The notes: generated by a model from the sequence alone, not told the origin. Shown: positions 37,938-49,141, counted from the first letter of the stretch. The stretch: 64,000 bases of DNA from an uncultured Pelagibacteraceae bacterium (GCA_902632315.1 CACPCD010000001.1:157478-221477); one strand, 5' to 3'. Numbers and translations are program-made.

Positions 37938-39232
37938 AATTATGTATGATCGGAACTGGATATGTTGGCTTGGTAAGTGGTGTTTGCTTCTCTGATTTAG
38001 GCAATGATGTAATTTGTGTTGATAAAAATTTTAATAAAATTAATCAACTTAAAAATGGAAAAATTCCGATATACGAACCAGGTTTAGAAGAATTAGTTTT
38101 AAAAAACTACAAGAATAAACGTCTATCTTTTTCTACTGATTTAAAAGAGTCTGTAAAAAAATCTGATATAATTTTTATTTGCGTTGGTACACCAACTAAA
38201 AAGGGAGAGAATGGCGCTGATTTAAGTCAAATTTATAATGTTGCAAAAGAAATTAGCACTTCAATAAATAAGTTTAAGATAATAATTACTAAATCAACCG
38301 TGCCACTTACAACTGGCGATGAAATAGAAAAAATTATATCAAAAAAAAATAATAAGAAAAAATTTTCAATTGTTTCAAATCCAGAATTTTTGAGAGAGGG
38401 AGAAGCTATCAGAGATTTTATCTATCCCGATCGAGTTATAATTGGAACAAATGAAAAAAAATCAAATAGAATTTTGAAAAATCTCTATCAACCACTAATT
38501 TCAAAAGGTGCAAAATATATTAATACTTCGCGAAGAGCAGCTGAACTTATCAAATATGCTTCAAACGCTTTTTTAGCAACAAAAATTACTTTTATTAATG
38601 AAATAGCTAATTTATGTGAAAAAACTGGTATTAATGTCGAAGATATATCAATTGGAATGGGACTTGATAAAAGAATAGGCGGAAGATTTTTAAGAGCAGG
38701 CCCAGCTTATGGAGGTTCGTGTTTTCCAAAAGATACCAAAGCTATTATAACAACAGCTGACAAATTTAAAACAAATCTTTCTGTTATAAGATCTGTTATC
38801 AAATCAAATAAAAATAGATCGTCACTTTTATTAAATAGAGTAAATGAAATTCTCAACAAGAAAATTAAAAATAAGAAAATAACATTTTTAGGTGTAACTT
38901 TTAAAGCAAATACCGATGATATGAGAGACTCATCAAGTCAAATAATGATTCCATCATTATCAAAGAAAGGTGCGATTATCAAATATTTCGATCCAACAGG
39001 TCAAAAAAATGAATTCAAAAAATTAAAAAATGTTTTTTATTCAAAAACAATTAAAGAAGCAGTAGAGGGATCAGATCTTGTTATTATTCATACAGAATGG
39101 AATGATTTTAAATCAATAAATTTCAAAAATTTAGCAAAAAGTAAGAAATTTATTATTTATGATATGAGAAACATTTATTCCTCTGATAAGATTCAAAATC
39201 AAGGCTTTAAATACTATAGTGTTGGCAAATAA
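37934..39232 (+). CDS. ugd: UDP-glucose 6-dehydrogenase
   Basis: Oxidises UDP-glucose to UDP-glucuronate with two NAD+. N-terminal Rossmann GTGYVGLVSGVCFSDLGNDV, then ICVGTPTKKGENGADLS, NPEFLREGEAIRDFIYPDRV, the catalytic cysteine in GPAYGGSCFPKDT, and the C-terminal VTFKANTDDMRDSSS. The 432-aa length is normal. Downstream of galU in the same operon. Confidence 0.95.
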   Translation: MKLCMIGTGYVGLVSGVCFSDLGNDVICVDKNFNKINQLKNGKIPIYEPGLEELVLKNYKNKRLSFSTDLKESVKKSDIIFICVGTPTKKGENGADLSQIYNVAKEISTSINKFKIIITKSTVPLTTGDEIEKIISKKNNKKKFSIVSNPEFLREGEAIRDFIYPDRVIIGTNEKKSNRILKNLYQPLISKGAKYINTSRRAAELIKYASNAFLATKITFINEIANLCEKTGINVEDISIGMGLDKRIGGRFLRAGPAYGGSCFPKDTKAIITTADKFKTNLSVIRSVIKSNKNRSSLLLNRVNEILNKKIKNKKITFLGVTFKANTDDMRDSSSQIMIPSLSKKGAIIKYFDPTGQKNEFKKLKNVFYSKTIKEAVEGSDLVIIHTEWNDFKSINFKNLAKSKKFIIYDMRNIYSSDKIQNQGFKYYSVGK

Positions 39233-39236
39233 ATAA

Positions 39237-39698
39237 TTAATTTATTTCAAAAACTGCATCAACCTCAACTGAAACTCCCAATGGTAAGCTATTAGCACTT
39301 ACAGCAGCTCTGGTATGCATTCCTGCATCACCAAAAACTGAAGCAATTAAATCTGATGCACCATTAATTACTTTTGGTTGTTCTATAAAATTATCTGTTG
39401 AATTTACAAAGCCTGTAAGTTTAATACATGATTTAATTTTTGTCAGATCATCACCGCATACTTTTTTTACTTGAGCTATTATGCTCAAAGCACATCTCTT
39501 GGCAGCATTATAACCAGCTTCAGTATCTAAATCTTTTCCTAGTTTACCTTTAATCAATTGACCATTTTCATCAATTGAAATTTGGCCAGAAATATATAGA
39601 AGTTTTCCTGAAATTTTTGCAGCCACATAAGAGCCAACAGGATCAGCCGCTTTTGGTAAAACTATATTTAATTCTTTTATTTTATTTTCAAATGACAT
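39237..39698 (-). CDS. RidA family protein (YjgF/YER057c/UK114), long form
   Basis: RidA proteins hydrolyse reactive enamine/imine intermediates from amino acid metabolism. The protein has ISGQISIDENGQLIKGKLG and AAVSANSLPLGVSVEVDAVFEI, typical of the roughly 150-aa subgroup. The catalytic arginine region reads MHTRAAVSANSLP. It belongs to a minus-strand run topA, 83-aa protein, ridA. The precise substrate is unknown. Confidence 0.85.
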   Translation of the reverse strand: MSFENKIKELNIVLPKAADPVGSYVAAKISGKLLYISGQISIDENGQLIKGKLGKDLDTEAGYNAAKRCALSIIAQVKKVCGDDLTKIKSCIKLTGFVNSTDNFIEQPKVINGASDLIASVFGDAGMHTRAAVSANSLPLGVSVEVDAVFEIN

Positions 39699-39700
39699 AA

Positions 39701-39952
39701 TTAACTTTTTATCAAATCAGAGAGTGTTTTACTATTTTTAAACTTTTTAAGTTTTTCACCTATTCCTGTCTCATCTATCTTTTTTTTACTTTTAACAATT
39801 TCGTTTGATGCTTTTTCCTTTAACTTTTTTGCTGTACATTCCACATACTTGGCACTCAATTTGTCAAATTCATTACAATCAATTTCTTGAGACAATACTG
39901 GTGTATTTATAATCATTGTTATTAACATAATTAAAGTTATTTTTAGTCTCAT
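39701..39952 (-). CDS. Small exported protein, unknown function
   Basis: The 83-aa protein has a clear signal peptide (MRLKITLIMLITMIINTPVLSQ), then two cysteines (DCNEFDKLSAKYVECTAKK) that could form a disulphide, then a lysine-rich helical tail. No family is recognised. The start overlaps the topA stop by four bases and ridA follows after 2 bp, so it is part of that transcript. Probably a periplasmic protein. Confidence 0.65.
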   Translation of the reverse strand: MRLKITLIMLITMIINTPVLSQEIDCNEFDKLSAKYVECTAKKLKEKASNEIVKSKKKIDETGIGEKLKKFKNSKTLSDLIKS

Positions 39953-42531
39953 TTTTTTTTCTTTCTAGATTTTTTATTCTTATCGTATTCTCTTCTTTTC
40001 TCAATCAAAATTAAAGCTTCTTCCATAGTTAATTCATTCGGGTCTTTTTCTTCAGGTATAGTAGCATTCAAAGATTTATATTTGATATAAGGACCATATT
40101 GACCTTTCATAACTCTTACAGGTTTTTTATCTTCAGGATGTTCTCCTAAATCTTTAATTATTGATGATGACATTCTGCCAGGTTTAGCTTCAGCAATTAA
40201 TGTTATGGCTCTATTTAAACCTATTGAAAAAATTTCATCTATATTTTCTATTCTTGCCGATTTATTTTCACACTTAAGATACGGACCAAATCTACCAGTA
40301 TTTAAAGTTATTTCTTTTTGATTATCAGGATTTATCCCTAATGATTTTGGTAATGAGCACAGAAATTGAGCTTTTTCTAAATCAATACTTTCTAATGAAA
40401 GTCCCTTTGGTATTGAAACATTTTTTAATAATTCATTAACATTAGATTTTGACTTTTTAGTTTTTTTCTTTTGTTTTGTGGCTTTCTCTATTTCTTCATT
40501 AGAAGGAATTTGTTCATACTGAAGATAGGGGCCAAATCTTCCATTTTTAAGATATATTTCATTACCATTTTCGTGTTTTCCAATAAATTTTGGTTCTGCT
40601 AATTGTGCTTGGGCTGCAGCTTTAGCTTTAGACAATGGACGAGTAAATTTGCATTCTGGGTAATTAGAACATCCTATAAAAGCACCTCCTCTAAAGCTAT
40701 TTTTTAGACTTAGTGTTCCAGTATTACATAATTGACATTTTCTTACAACATTCCCCTCATTATCTTTATCAAAAATTAGTTCACCCAAACTATCATTAAG
40801 TAAATCTAAAACTTCTCTAGTTCTTTTTTCTTTAACCTCTGAAACATTATTATTAAAATCCTTCCAAAAAAGTTCTAAAACCTTAATCCAACTTTCTTTA
40901 CCAGTGGTAATTTCATCAAGTTGATCCTCTAATCCTGCTGTAAAATTATAGTCTACATATTTTGAAAATAATTTTTCCAAAAAAGCAGAAATTAATTTAC
41001 CCCTATCAGTAGGAAAAAATCTTTTATTTAATATTTCTGCATATCCTCTGTTTGCAATTGTAGAAATAATACTTGCGTAAGTAGATGGTCTTCCAATACC
41101 AAGTTCTTCAAGTTTTTTTACTAAGCTAGCTTCAGAATATCTTGGTGGTGGTTGTGTAAAATGCTGCTCATCTATTAAAGACTCAATATTAATTGGTCCT
41201 TTAGATACAGGTGGTAAAATATTTTCATCATCATCTTTAGTTTGATTATTGTAAATTTTCAAAAAACCGTCAAATTTAAGAACCGAACCACTTGCTTTAC
41301 AAATAGTATCATTATTATCAGAAACAATTGTAATTGTATTTCTATTAAACTTAGCTGACTCCATTTGTGAAGATAAGGCTCTACTCCAAATAAGGTCATA
41401 TAGTTTATTTTGATCTGTGCTTAAATATTTCTTAATACTTTGAGGTGTTCTTATAATGTCTGTGGGTCTAATTGCTTCGTGAGCCTCCTGAGCATTTTTA
41501 GCTTTCTTCCCAGAATAATTTAAAGCATCTTTTGGTAAATATTCATTTCCAATCTCTTTTTGGATATAGTCTCTAAAAGCAGATACTGCATCTTTAGATA
41601 AGTTTGTTCCATCTGTTCTCATATAAGTGATTAAACCTATTGTTTCACCCTCAATTTCTATCCCTTGATAAAGTTTTTGTGCAATTTGCATTGTTCTAGA
41701 TGCACCAAAACCTAATCTGCTAGAGGCAGTTTGTTGAAGAGTAGATGTAGTAAATGGTCCAGATGGATTTCGATTAACTATTTTGCTTGAAATATCATTA
41801 ATACTAAATTTTTTTTGGTTAATACTCATTATAGCTTTATTTATTTCTTCTTTACTTTTAAATGAGAATTTTTCAATCTTGTTATTATCTAATTGAGTAA
41901 TACTTGCAGTAATATTTTGATTTTTTCTATCAACAAACTTTATACTTAAAGTCCAAAATTCCTCTGGTTTAAAAGACTCAATTTCATGTTCTCTTTCTGT
42001 AATTAATTTGAGGGCTACTGATTGGACTCTTCCAGCAGATTTTGAACCTGGTAATTTTGTCCAAAGTATTGGTGAAATATTAAAACCAACTAAATAATCT
42101 AAAGCTCGTCTTGCCATATACGCATCAACTAGAAGCGGCTCTATTTGTCTAGGATTTTCAATTCCTTGTATTACAGCTTTTTTAGTGATTTCATTAAATA
42201 CAACTCGTTCAATTTCTTTATCTTTTAAAAGTTTTTTTTCATTTAAATACTCTTTTACATGCCATGCTATGGCTTCACCTTCACGATCAGGGTCAGTAGC
42301 TAGAATAATCTTAGACGAGTCTTTTGCTGCATCAGTTATTTCTTTTAGATATTTTTTAGAGAAGCTATCAACTTCCCATTCCATTTTAAAGTCTTGATCA
42401 GGATCAACAGATCCATTTTTAGATGGTAGGTCTCTAATGTGTCCGTAGCTTGCCAAAACAGTATAATTATCACCCAAATATTTATTTATAGTTTTTGCTT
42501 TAGCAGGACTTTCTACAATGACCAAATTCAT
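39949..42531 (-). CDS. topA: DNA topoisomerase I
   Basis: Relaxes negative supercoils through a 5'-phosphotyrosine intermediate. It has the TOPRIM domain (VESPAKAKTINKYLG, LATDPDREGEAIAWH at about residues 77-91), the catalytic Tyr303 in GLITYMRTDGT, a four-cysteine zinc finger (CQLCNTGTL...GCSNYPEC) and three C-terminal repeats with GRFGPYL / GQYGPYI. The 860-aa length is normal. Confidence 0.97.
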   Translation of the reverse strand: MNLVIVESPAKAKTINKYLGDNYTVLASYGHIRDLPSKNGSVDPDQDFKMEWEVDSFSKKYLKEITDAAKDSSKIILATDPDREGEAIAWHVKEYLNEKKLLKDKEIERVVFNEITKKAVIQGIENPRQIEPLLVDAYMARRALDYLVGFNISPILWTKLPGSKSAGRVQSVALKLITEREHEIESFKPEEFWTLSIKFVDRKNQNITASITQLDNNKIEKFSFKSKEEINKAIMSINQKKFSINDISSKIVNRNPSGPFTTSTLQQTASSRLGFGASRTMQIAQKLYQGIEIEGETIGLITYMRTDGTNLSKDAVSAFRDYIQKEIGNEYLPKDALNYSGKKAKNAQEAHEAIRPTDIIRTPQSIKKYLSTDQNKLYDLIWSRALSSQMESAKFNRNTITIVSDNNDTICKASGSVLKFDGFLKIYNNQTKDDDENILPPVSKGPINIESLIDEQHFTQPPPRYSEASLVKKLEELGIGRPSTYASIISTIANRGYAEILNKRFFPTDRGKLISAFLEKLFSKYVDYNFTAGLEDQLDEITTGKESWIKVLELFWKDFNNNVSEVKEKRTREVLDLLNDSLGELIFDKDNEGNVVRKCQLCNTGTLSLKNSFRGGAFIGCSNYPECKFTRPLSKAKAAAQAQLAEPKFIGKHENGNEIYLKNGRFGPYLQYEQIPSNEEIEKATKQKKKTKKSKSNVNELLKNVSIPKGLSLESIDLEKAQFLCSLPKSLGINPDNQKEITLNTGRFGPYLKCENKSARIENIDEIFSIGLNRAITLIAEAKPGRMSSSIIKDLGEHPEDKKPVRVMKGQYGPYIKYKSLNATIPEEKDPNELTMEEALILIEKRREYDKNKKSRKKKK

Positions 42532-42567
42532 ATCCTACAACCTACTCAAAAGGTTTAGATAGTCAAA

Positions 42568-43146
42568 TTAATAAATTTTAGTCTTAGTTTCCTCTTTATT
42601 TTTCAATCTTTTAATATTTTCCCTATGAGTAAAAAATATTAATACAAACATTATTGTAAAAAAAATCATCTGATCAAATTGAGTTAAAATTAATAAATAA
42701 ATTGGTATGGAAGCAGTTCCTACTAAAGATGAAAGAGAGGAATATTTAGAAACAAAGAAAGTTATAATCCAAGAAATTGTAAAAATAATTCCAAAATAGA
42801 TATTTATAGAAAATAAAATCCCAACATAAGTAGCTACACCTTTCCCACCTTTGAATTTAAGCCATATTGGAAACACGTGACCCAAGAATGAACACAATGC
42901 AGCTAAGTATAAAAAATCTTGAAAAAAGATTTTCACATAAATAACTGTTACTACTGCTTTTAAGATATCTAAAATTAATGTTGTATAGCCAACATATTTA
43001 TTTCCAGTTCTTAGGGCATTGGTAGCTCCAATATTTCCAGAACCAATTTCCCTGATATCTTTTTTTAAAAATATTTTTGTTAATATAAATCCGAATGGTA
43101 TGGAGCCCATTAGGTAAGAAATTATACCTATCAAAAAAATATCCAT
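42568..43146 (-). CDS. plsY: Glycerol-3-phosphate acyltransferase PlsY
   Basis: Membrane enzyme that acylates glycerol-3-phosphate from acyl-phosphate, the first step of phospholipid synthesis. It shows the three family motifs: GSIPFGFI, GSGNIGATNALRTGNK and FKGGKGVAT, in a protein of 192 aa with about five to seven hydrophobic spans. It sits 1 bp downstream of the dihydroorotase-like gene. Confidence 0.95.
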   Translation of the reverse strand: MDIFLIGIISYLMGSIPFGFILTKIFLKKDIREIGSGNIGATNALRTGNKYVGYTTLILDILKAVVTVIYVKIFFQDFLYLAALCSFLGHVFPIWLKFKGGKGVATYVGILFSINIYFGIIFTISWIITFFVSKYSSLSSLVGTASIPIYLLILTQFDQMIFFTIMFVLIFFTHRENIKRLKNKEETKTKIY

Positions 43147-43147
43147 A

Positions 43148-44434
43148 TTATAGCTTAAATAATTCTTTTCCTTTTACAAATGTATTTGTAACTTTTCCTT
43201 GAAGTTTTTTGTCCTCTATAGAAGTATTTTTTGATTTTGAGATCATTTTTTCTTTTTTTACAATCCATGGTTTATCAATATCAACTATGCAGAGATCTGC
43301 ATCATTACCAACTGAAAGATTTCCTTTATCTATTTTTAGTATTTTTGCAGGGTTTGAAGTTAGAGCTTTAATAATGGTCTCAAGTTTGAGTGATCCATTA
43401 TGATATAACTCTAAACTTAAAGACAATAGGGTTTCTATACCTGAAGCACCTGTAGCGGCTTGAGCAAAAGTTAATCTTTTAGACTCCTCATCTTCAGGTT
43501 TATGATCTGAAACAATTACATCGATTAAATCATCCTTTAATCCTTGAACTAGAGCCAATCTATCTTCTTCTCTTCGTAATGGAGGTGATAATTTTAAAAA
43601 GGTTCTAAAATCTCCTATATCATTTTCGTTTAACGAAAGATTGTTAATAGATACGCCAGTTGAAAATTTAACTTTTTCTTTTCTATACTTAACAACCTCA
43701 ATAGATTTTTGTGATGATAATTGGGATATATGATATCTACATTTAACTTTTTCTAATAAAGTCAGATCTCTCTCAATTAAAATCCTTTCCGCAATTTCAG
43801 GGATACCTGATAATCCCAGTTTAGAAGCAATGATGCCAGAATTTATCATACCGTTTTTTGCAAGCTCATAATCTTCTGCATGTTGCATGATCAAGCAACC
43901 TAAGTCTTTTGCAGAATTCATGATTCTTGACATTAATCTTGGATTTTGAATGGTTTTTACCCCATCAGTAAAAGCAATTATGCCTTTGTTTTGCAATAGG
44001 CCAAATTCCGTCATATTTGTGCCCTCAACATTTTTTGTAAGAGATGCACAAGGAAAAATATTTATTTTTGATTTATCTCTTCCTCTTCTTTTTAAAAAAT
44101 CAACTATTGATACATTATCTATTATTGGATCTGTGTTAGGCATTGTAACAACAGAAGTAACACCTCCTGATAGTGCGGCATTACTTAAAGTTCTAAAATT
44201 TTCTTTGTATTCATATCCAGGTTCACCAACAAAAACTCTCATATCAACTAATCCTGGAAAAATATATTTTCCTTTTAAATCGATTGGCTTTTCTCTACTT
44301 GGGAGATTATTTGTGTTTACTTTTTTTCCTATAGCTTCAATTTTACCATCTTCACTTATAATTAGACCCCCAATTTCATTAATCAGGTTTTGAGGATCAA
44401 CTATATTAGCGTTTATAAAATATTGTTTTTTCAT
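43148..44434 (-). CDS. Dihydroorotase-like protein lacking metal ligands (PyrC'-type)
   Basis: An amidohydrolase-fold protein of 428 aa, adjacent to pyrB. It retains the overall dihydroorotase pattern (FPGLVDMRVFVGEPG, MQHAED, VSDHKPEDE), but the metal-binding HxH is replaced by RVF (residues 66-68), the usual HxSH reads YHISQ, and the usual PHH reads INN. It is therefore probably inactive, like the Pseudomonas PyrC' that is needed for aspartate carbamoyltransferase assembly. A catalytic PyrC should exist elsewhere. Its start abuts the pyrB stop directly. Confidence 0.85.
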   Translation of the reverse strand: MKKQYFINANIVDPQNLINEIGGLIISEDGKIEAIGKKVNTNNLPSREKPIDLKGKYIFPGLVDMRVFVGEPGYEYKENFRTLSNAALSGGVTSVVTMPNTDPIIDNVSIVDFLKRRGRDKSKINIFPCASLTKNVEGTNMTEFGLLQNKGIIAFTDGVKTIQNPRLMSRIMNSAKDLGCLIMQHAEDYELAKNGMINSGIIASKLGLSGIPEIAERILIERDLTLLEKVKCRYHISQLSSQKSIEVVKYRKEKVKFSTGVSINNLSLNENDIGDFRTFLKLSPPLRREEDRLALVQGLKDDLIDVIVSDHKPEDEESKRLTFAQAATGASGIETLLSLSLELYHNGSLKLETIIKALTSNPAKILKIDKGNLSVGNDADLCIVDIDKPWIVKKEKMISKSKNTSIEDKKLQGKVTNTFVKGKELFKL

Positions 44435-45376
44435 TTATGTACAAAATATCTTTAAACAAGCCATTCTTACGGCCACACCTAATTCAACTTGTTCTCTAAT
44501 CACACTTTTATTAATATCATCAGCAAGTATTGTATCTATTTCTATACCTCTGTTCATTGGTCCAGGGTGCATTATCAATGCATCAGACTTAGCATGCTCT
44601 AACTTATCAGGAGTTAATCCGTAATATTCATAATACTCTCTATTTGATGAAAGATAAGAACTTGTCATTCTTTCATTCTGTAGTCTCAACATCATGACGA
44701 TATCACAATCTTTTAATCCTTTTTTCATATCAGTAAAAGTGTTAACTCCAAATCTTTCAATTTCCTTAGGCAGTAGATTGGATGGAGCAACTATATTAAC
44801 TTCAGCACCCAGCATGTTTAATAAATAAATATTTGATCTGGCTACCCTTGAATGAAGTATATCTCCACATATTGCTATTTTTAATCCCTCAATTTTTTCT
44901 TTGCGAGTAATAATTGTTAAAGCATCTAATAAGGCTTGAGTTGGATGCTCTCTTCTCCCATCACCAGCGTTTAGGACAGCGCAATTTACTTTTTGTGATA
45001 GTAAGTTACATGCTCCAGAGTCTTGGTGTCTTACAACGATTATATCTGGATGCATCGCGTTTAGTGTCATTGCTGTATCAATTAATGTCTCACCTTTTTT
45101 AATTGCTGAGTTACTTATATTCATTGACATAACATCAGCTCCGAGTCTTTTACCTGCTAATTCAAAAGAACTTTGTGTTCTTGTAGAAGGTTCAAAAAAT
45201 AAATTGATTTGAGTTTTTCCTTTTAAAACATCAATTTTTTTATTTTTACTCTGATTAACTTTTATAAATGAGTGAGCTTCATCAAGTATTAAATTAACAT
45301 CATTTATAGATAGATCTTGTATACCTAACAGATGTTTCTGGGAGATTTTAATAGCTTTATTAGATTTAATTGCCAT
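44435..45376 (-). CDS. pyrB: Aspartate carbamoyltransferase catalytic subunit
   Basis: Condenses carbamoyl phosphate and aspartate, the committed pyrimidine step. Signature [20 protein letters not shown] binds carbamoyl phosphate; [16 protein letters not shown] and [11 protein letters not shown] follow. The track begins at a TTG (45385); I use the ATG at 45376, giving 313 aa. No pyrI is present; the PyrC'-like neighbour probably joins it in a complex. Confidence 0.95.
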   Translation of the reverse strand: MAIKSNKAIKISQKHLLGIQDLSINDVNLILDEAHSFIKVNQSKNKKIDVLKGKTQINLFFEPSTRTQSSFELAGKRLGADVMSMNISNSAIKKGETLIDTAMTLNAMHPDIIVVRHQDSGACNLLSQKVNCAVLNAGDGRREHPTQALLDALTIITRKEKIEGLKIAICGDILHSRVARSNIYLLNMLGAEVNIVAPSNLLPKEIERFGVNTFTDMKKGLKDCDIVMMLRLQNERMTSSYLSSNREYYEYYGLTPDKLEHAKSDALIMHPGPMNRGIEIDTILADDINKSVIREQVELGVAVRMACLKIFCT

Positions 45377-45418
45377 TAAAACCAACTCTATAACTATAAA
45401 CCTCTACAATAGCAAGTA

Positions 45419-45874
45419 TTAATTATTTAAAAAATCTATTGCTCCTTGTAATATAAAAGCAGCTGCATTTTCATCAATTTTCTTTTCTCTTTTACTCACA
45501 TTGATACCTAATTGACTAGATAGGTTAAAAGCACCAACTGTTGATAACCTTTCATCCCATAGACAAATAGGTATATTTATGTTTTCATCAATTTTTTGAG
45601 ACGTATCCTTTACTGATTGTGCTGATCTACCTGATGAACCATCCATATTTAATGGATTTCCAATGACGATTCCTTTAATATTATTTTCATTAATAATCAA
45701 TTTAAGCTCAACAATAAATTCATTTAGAGTATTTCTGGTTATTGTTTTTAGTGGAGTAGCAATTAATCGTTTTTCATCACAAATAGATACACCGATTCTT
45801 TTAGAACCAAGGTCTAAACCTATCAATCTACACTTATCTGAGTGTTTTTTTTTAAATTCTTCTAAAGTGATCAT
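45419..45874 (-). CDS. ruvX: Putative Holliday junction resolvase YqgF/RuvX
   Basis: An RNase H-fold nuclease implicated in pre-16S rRNA 5' maturation and recombination. It has GLDLGSKRIGVSI with the first catalytic Asp, the motif LWDERLST, and C-terminal DENAAAFILQGAID with the last acidic residue. The length of 151 aa is normal. Divergent from gatC across 50 bp. Confidence 0.92.
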   Translation of the reverse strand: MITLEEFKKKHSDKCRLIGLDLGSKRIGVSICDEKRLIATPLKTITRNTLNEFIVELKLIINENNIKGIVIGNPLNMDGSSGRSAQSVKDTSQKIDENINIPICLWDERLSTVGAFNLSSQLGINVSKREKKIDENAAAFILQGAIDFLNN

Positions 45875-45924
45875 ATTGTATATTTCAAACTTAAATGATA
45901 GTTTGCGTCATATTTAAATAGCAT

Positions 45925-46212
45925 ATGAGTATAGATCTTAAAACAATAAAACATATCTCTAAATTATCAAGAATTTCAGTTGATGAAAAAAAAGCTGAAA
46001 AATTAGCTGTTGATTTGAATTCAATTTTTGAATTTATTGAAAAACTTAATGAATTAAAAACAGACAATGTTAAACCTTTAACTTCTGTAGCTGAAACAAC
46101 ATTAAAACTAAGGCCTGACGAAGTTAAAAGTAAGAATATTAGAGAGCAAATAGTTAAGAATTCTCCTCAAGATAATGAAGATTATTTTGTTGTACCAAAG
46201 GTAATAGAGTAA
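45925..46212 (+). CDS. gatC: Asp/Glu-tRNA amidotransferase subunit C
   Basis: Small stabilising subunit of GatCAB, which converts mischarged Glu-tRNA(Gln) or Asp-tRNA(Asn) to the amide form. It has IKHISKLSRISVDEKKAEKLAVDLNSIFEFIEKL and TSVAETTLKLRPDEV. It has 95 aa. The stop overlaps the gatA start by one base. Confidence 0.94.
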   Translation: MSIDLKTIKHISKLSRISVDEKKAEKLAVDLNSIFEFIEKLNELKTDNVKPLTSVAETTLKLRPDEVKSKNIREQIVKNSPQDNEDYFVVPKVIE

Positions 46213-47669
46213 TGTCAGATATAACCAAACAATCTCTAACAGAATTAGTTGAAAATATTAAAGATAAAAAACTATCTTCAACTGAAGTAACTAAAGCATT
46301 CATAGATAGATCTGAAAAATCCAAAGAATTGAATGCATATATTACTGAAGATTTCACATCAGCATTAAACAAAGCAAAAAAATTTGATCAAAAACCTAAT
46401 TTAGATTTAAAATTGCCAGGTGTTCCAATAGCAGTAAAAGATTTATTTTGTACAAAAGATGTTAAAACAACTGCTGGTAGTAAAATTTTAAATAATTTTG
46501 TTCCTACATATGAATCAACTGTAACCGACAATATTTGGAAAGAAGGTTCAATACTTTTAGGTAAACTAAATTGTGATGAATTTGCAATGGGTTCATCAAA
46601 TGAAACTAGTTTTTTTGGTAACGTGCAAAATCCAATTGATAAAGACTTAGTTCCAGGTGGTTCGTCAGGTGGATCTGCTTCAGCGGTGGCTGGACAATTA
46701 ACACCAATCACTATTGGAACTGATACTGGTGGTTCAATAAGGCAACCTGCATCTTTCACAGGAACAGTTGGATTAAAACCTACTTATGGAAGTTGCTCAC
46801 GCTATGGAATTGTTGCATTTGCATCATCTTTAGATCAAGCGGGACCAATGGCTCAAAATGTTAAAGACTGTGCTTTGTTACAAGAAGTAATAAGCTCTTA
46901 CGATCCAAAAGACTCTACCTCAATAGATTTTAAAAGAAATCAGTACAGCAAAGAACTTACTAATAACATAAAAGGAAAAAAAATTGGGATTCCAAAAGAA
47001 TATAGAGTTGATGGTATGCCAAAAGAAATTGAAGATCTTTGGCAAAAAGGAATACAGTATGTCAAAGATTGTGGAGCTGAGACAATTGATATTTCTCTTC
47101 CACATACAAGTTATGCTTTACCAACTTATTATATTGTTGCTCCTGCCGAAGCATCTTCAAACCTAGCAAGATATGACGGTGTTAAATATGGATTTAGGGC
47201 TAAAGGTGAAAATTTAATTGATATGTACGAAAAAACAAGATCTGAAGGTTTTGGTGCAGAAGTTCAAAGAAGAATTATGATTGGGACTTATGTTTTATCA
47301 TCTGGTTATTATGATGCTTATTATTTGAAAGCTCAAAAAGTAAGAAAACTTATTAAAAATGATTTTGATGAAGCATATAAAAAAGTTGATGCAATTTTGA
47401 CACCATCTACACCAAGTTCAGCATTTAAAATAGGTGAAAAAACTAATGATCCAGTTTCAATGTATCTTAACGATATATTTACTGTACCAGTAAATTTAGC
47501 AGGACTTCCAGGTATTTCTATCCCAGCAGGTCACGATTCTCGAGGCTATCCTTTGGGTCTACAAATAATAGGAAAAGCTTTTGATGAACAAAATATTTTG
47601 AATATTGCTTATGCAATGGAAGAGAAAATAAATTTTAAAAATAAAATTACTGATTGGTGGATTAAATGA
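46212..47669 (+). CDS. gatA: Asp/Glu-tRNA amidotransferase subunit A
   Basis: Glutaminase subunit that supplies ammonia. The amidase Ser-cisSer-Lys triad is visible: Lys in AVKDLFC, the cis-Ser in GGSSGGSA, and the nucleophile in [13 protein letters not shown]. The 485-aa length is normal. Four-base overlap with gatB; operon gatCAB. Confidence 0.97.
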   Translation: MSDITKQSLTELVENIKDKKLSSTEVTKAFIDRSEKSKELNAYITEDFTSALNKAKKFDQKPNLDLKLPGVPIAVKDLFCTKDVKTTAGSKILNNFVPTYESTVTDNIWKEGSILLGKLNCDEFAMGSSNETSFFGNVQNPIDKDLVPGGSSGGSASAVAGQLTPITIGTDTGGSIRQPASFTGTVGLKPTYGSCSRYGIVAFASSLDQAGPMAQNVKDCALLQEVISSYDPKDSTSIDFKRNQYSKELTNNIKGKKIGIPKEYRVDGMPKEIEDLWQKGIQYVKDCGAETIDISLPHTSYALPTYYIVAPAEASSNLARYDGVKYGFRAKGENLIDMYEKTRSEGFGAEVQRRIMIGTYVLSSGYYDAYYLKAQKVRKLIKNDFDEAYKKVDAILTPSTPSSAFKIGEKTNDPVSMYLNDIFTVPVNLAGLPGISIPAGHDSRGYPLGLQIIGKAFDEQNILNIAYAMEEKINFKNKITDWWIK

Positions 47670-49141
47670 GTAAAAAAACCTCAGAATATTTAATTAATCG
47701 AAAAGATAATCAATATGAAGTTGTAATTGGTTTGGAAGTTCATGCCCAAGTGCTATCTGAGTCAAAATTGTTTTCTACCTCTGCTACCAAATTTGGAGCT
47801 GAACCAAATACTCAAGTAAGTTTAGTCGATGCTGCATTTCCAGGAATGTTACCCGTTATTAATGAATTCTGTGTTAAACAAGCTATTAAAACAGGTATCG
47901 GTCTTAATGCAAAAATTAATAAACGATCAGTATTTGATAGAAAAAATTATTTTTACGCGGATTTACCCCAGGGATATCAGATCTCACAATTTAAAGATCC
48001 TATAGTAGGTGAGGGAAAAGTAATTTTAGATATGCCTGATGGACAAAAAGAAATTGGTATTGAAAGACTACATTTAGAACAAGATGCAGGAAAAAGTATT
48101 CATGATATTGACCCCCAGAATACGTTTGTAGATCTTAATAGATCAGGTGTAGCTTTAATGGAGATTGTAAGCAAACCTGACCTTAGATCTCCCGATGAAG
48201 TAAGTGCATATATTAAGAAATTAAGATCAATAATGAGATATCTAGGTACATGTGATGGAAATATGCAAGAGGGATCTTTAAGAGCTGATGTAAACGTTTC
48301 TGTAAGACCAAAGGGTTCAAAAGAATTTGGAACAAGATGTGAAATTAAAAATGTAAATTCAATTAAGTTTATGCAAATGGCTATTGAATATGAGGCAAAT
48401 AGACAAGTTGATATGATTGAAGAGGGCGGATCAATTGATCAAGAAACAAGACTGTTTGACACTAAAAAAAATGAGACAAGATCAATGAGATCAAAAGAGG
48501 ACGCTCATGATTATAGATATTTTCCTGATCCAGATCTTTTACCATTGGAAGTTTCTGATGAATTTATTAATGATCTTAAAAACGATATTCCAGAACTACC
48601 AGATGATAAAAAGAAAAGATTTATTGATGAATTTAAATTGTCACCATATGAAGCTACTATCTTAATATCAGATATTGACACCGCAAAGTACTTTGAAGAA
48701 GTTGTTGCTAAAATGGGTAAGAACAAAGATATCAAATTAGCAGTTAATTGGATTACAGGAGAATTATTTGCTGTTTTAAATAATAAGAATTTAGAAATTT
48801 CTGAAAGTCCAATAAGTGCAAAGAACCTAGCAATACTAGTTAATTTAATTAAAAATGGAACGATTTCAGGAAAGATAGCAAAGACAGTATTTGAATTAAT
48901 GCTAGATGGAAACAAGGATCCTCAAAAGATTGTTGAGGAAAAAGGATTAAAACAACAAAGCGATCCTAAGGCATTAGAAGCTTTAATTGATAAGATAATC
49001 AATGACAACAGGGAAAAGGCTATAGAATATAAACAAGGTAAAGAGAAATTATTTGGATTTTTTGTTGGACAAGCGATGAAAGCCTCTGGTGGTAAAGCTA
49101 ACCCTCAATTAATTAATGAGATCTTAAAGAAAAAATTATAA
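47666..49141 (+). CDS. gatB: Asp/Glu-tRNA amidotransferase subunit B
   Basis: Kinase/transamidase subunit that activates the tRNA-bound acid. It begins with [18 protein letters not shown], and has [16 protein letters not shown], the signature [16 protein letters not shown], and the C-terminal YqeY-like tail domain with [17 protein letters not shown]. The length is 491 aa. Confidence 0.97.
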   Translation: MSKKTSEYLINRKDNQYEVVIGLEVHAQVLSESKLFSTSATKFGAEPNTQVSLVDAAFPGMLPVINEFCVKQAIKTGIGLNAKINKRSVFDRKNYFYADLPQGYQISQFKDPIVGEGKVILDMPDGQKEIGIERLHLEQDAGKSIHDIDPQNTFVDLNRSGVALMEIVSKPDLRSPDEVSAYIKKLRSIMRYLGTCDGNMQEGSLRADVNVSVRPKGSKEFGTRCEIKNVNSIKFMQMAIEYEANRQVDMIEEGGSIDQETRLFDTKKNETRSMRSKEDAHDYRYFPDPDLLPLEVSDEFINDLKNDIPELPDDKKKRFIDEFKLSPYEATILISDIDTAKYFEEVVAKMGKNKDIKLAVNWITGELFAVLNNKNLEISESPISAKNLAILVNLIKNGTISGKIAKTVFELMLDGNKDPQKIVEEKGLKQQSDPKALEALIDKIINDNREKAIEYKQGKEKLFGFFVGQAMKASGGKANPQLINEILKKKL

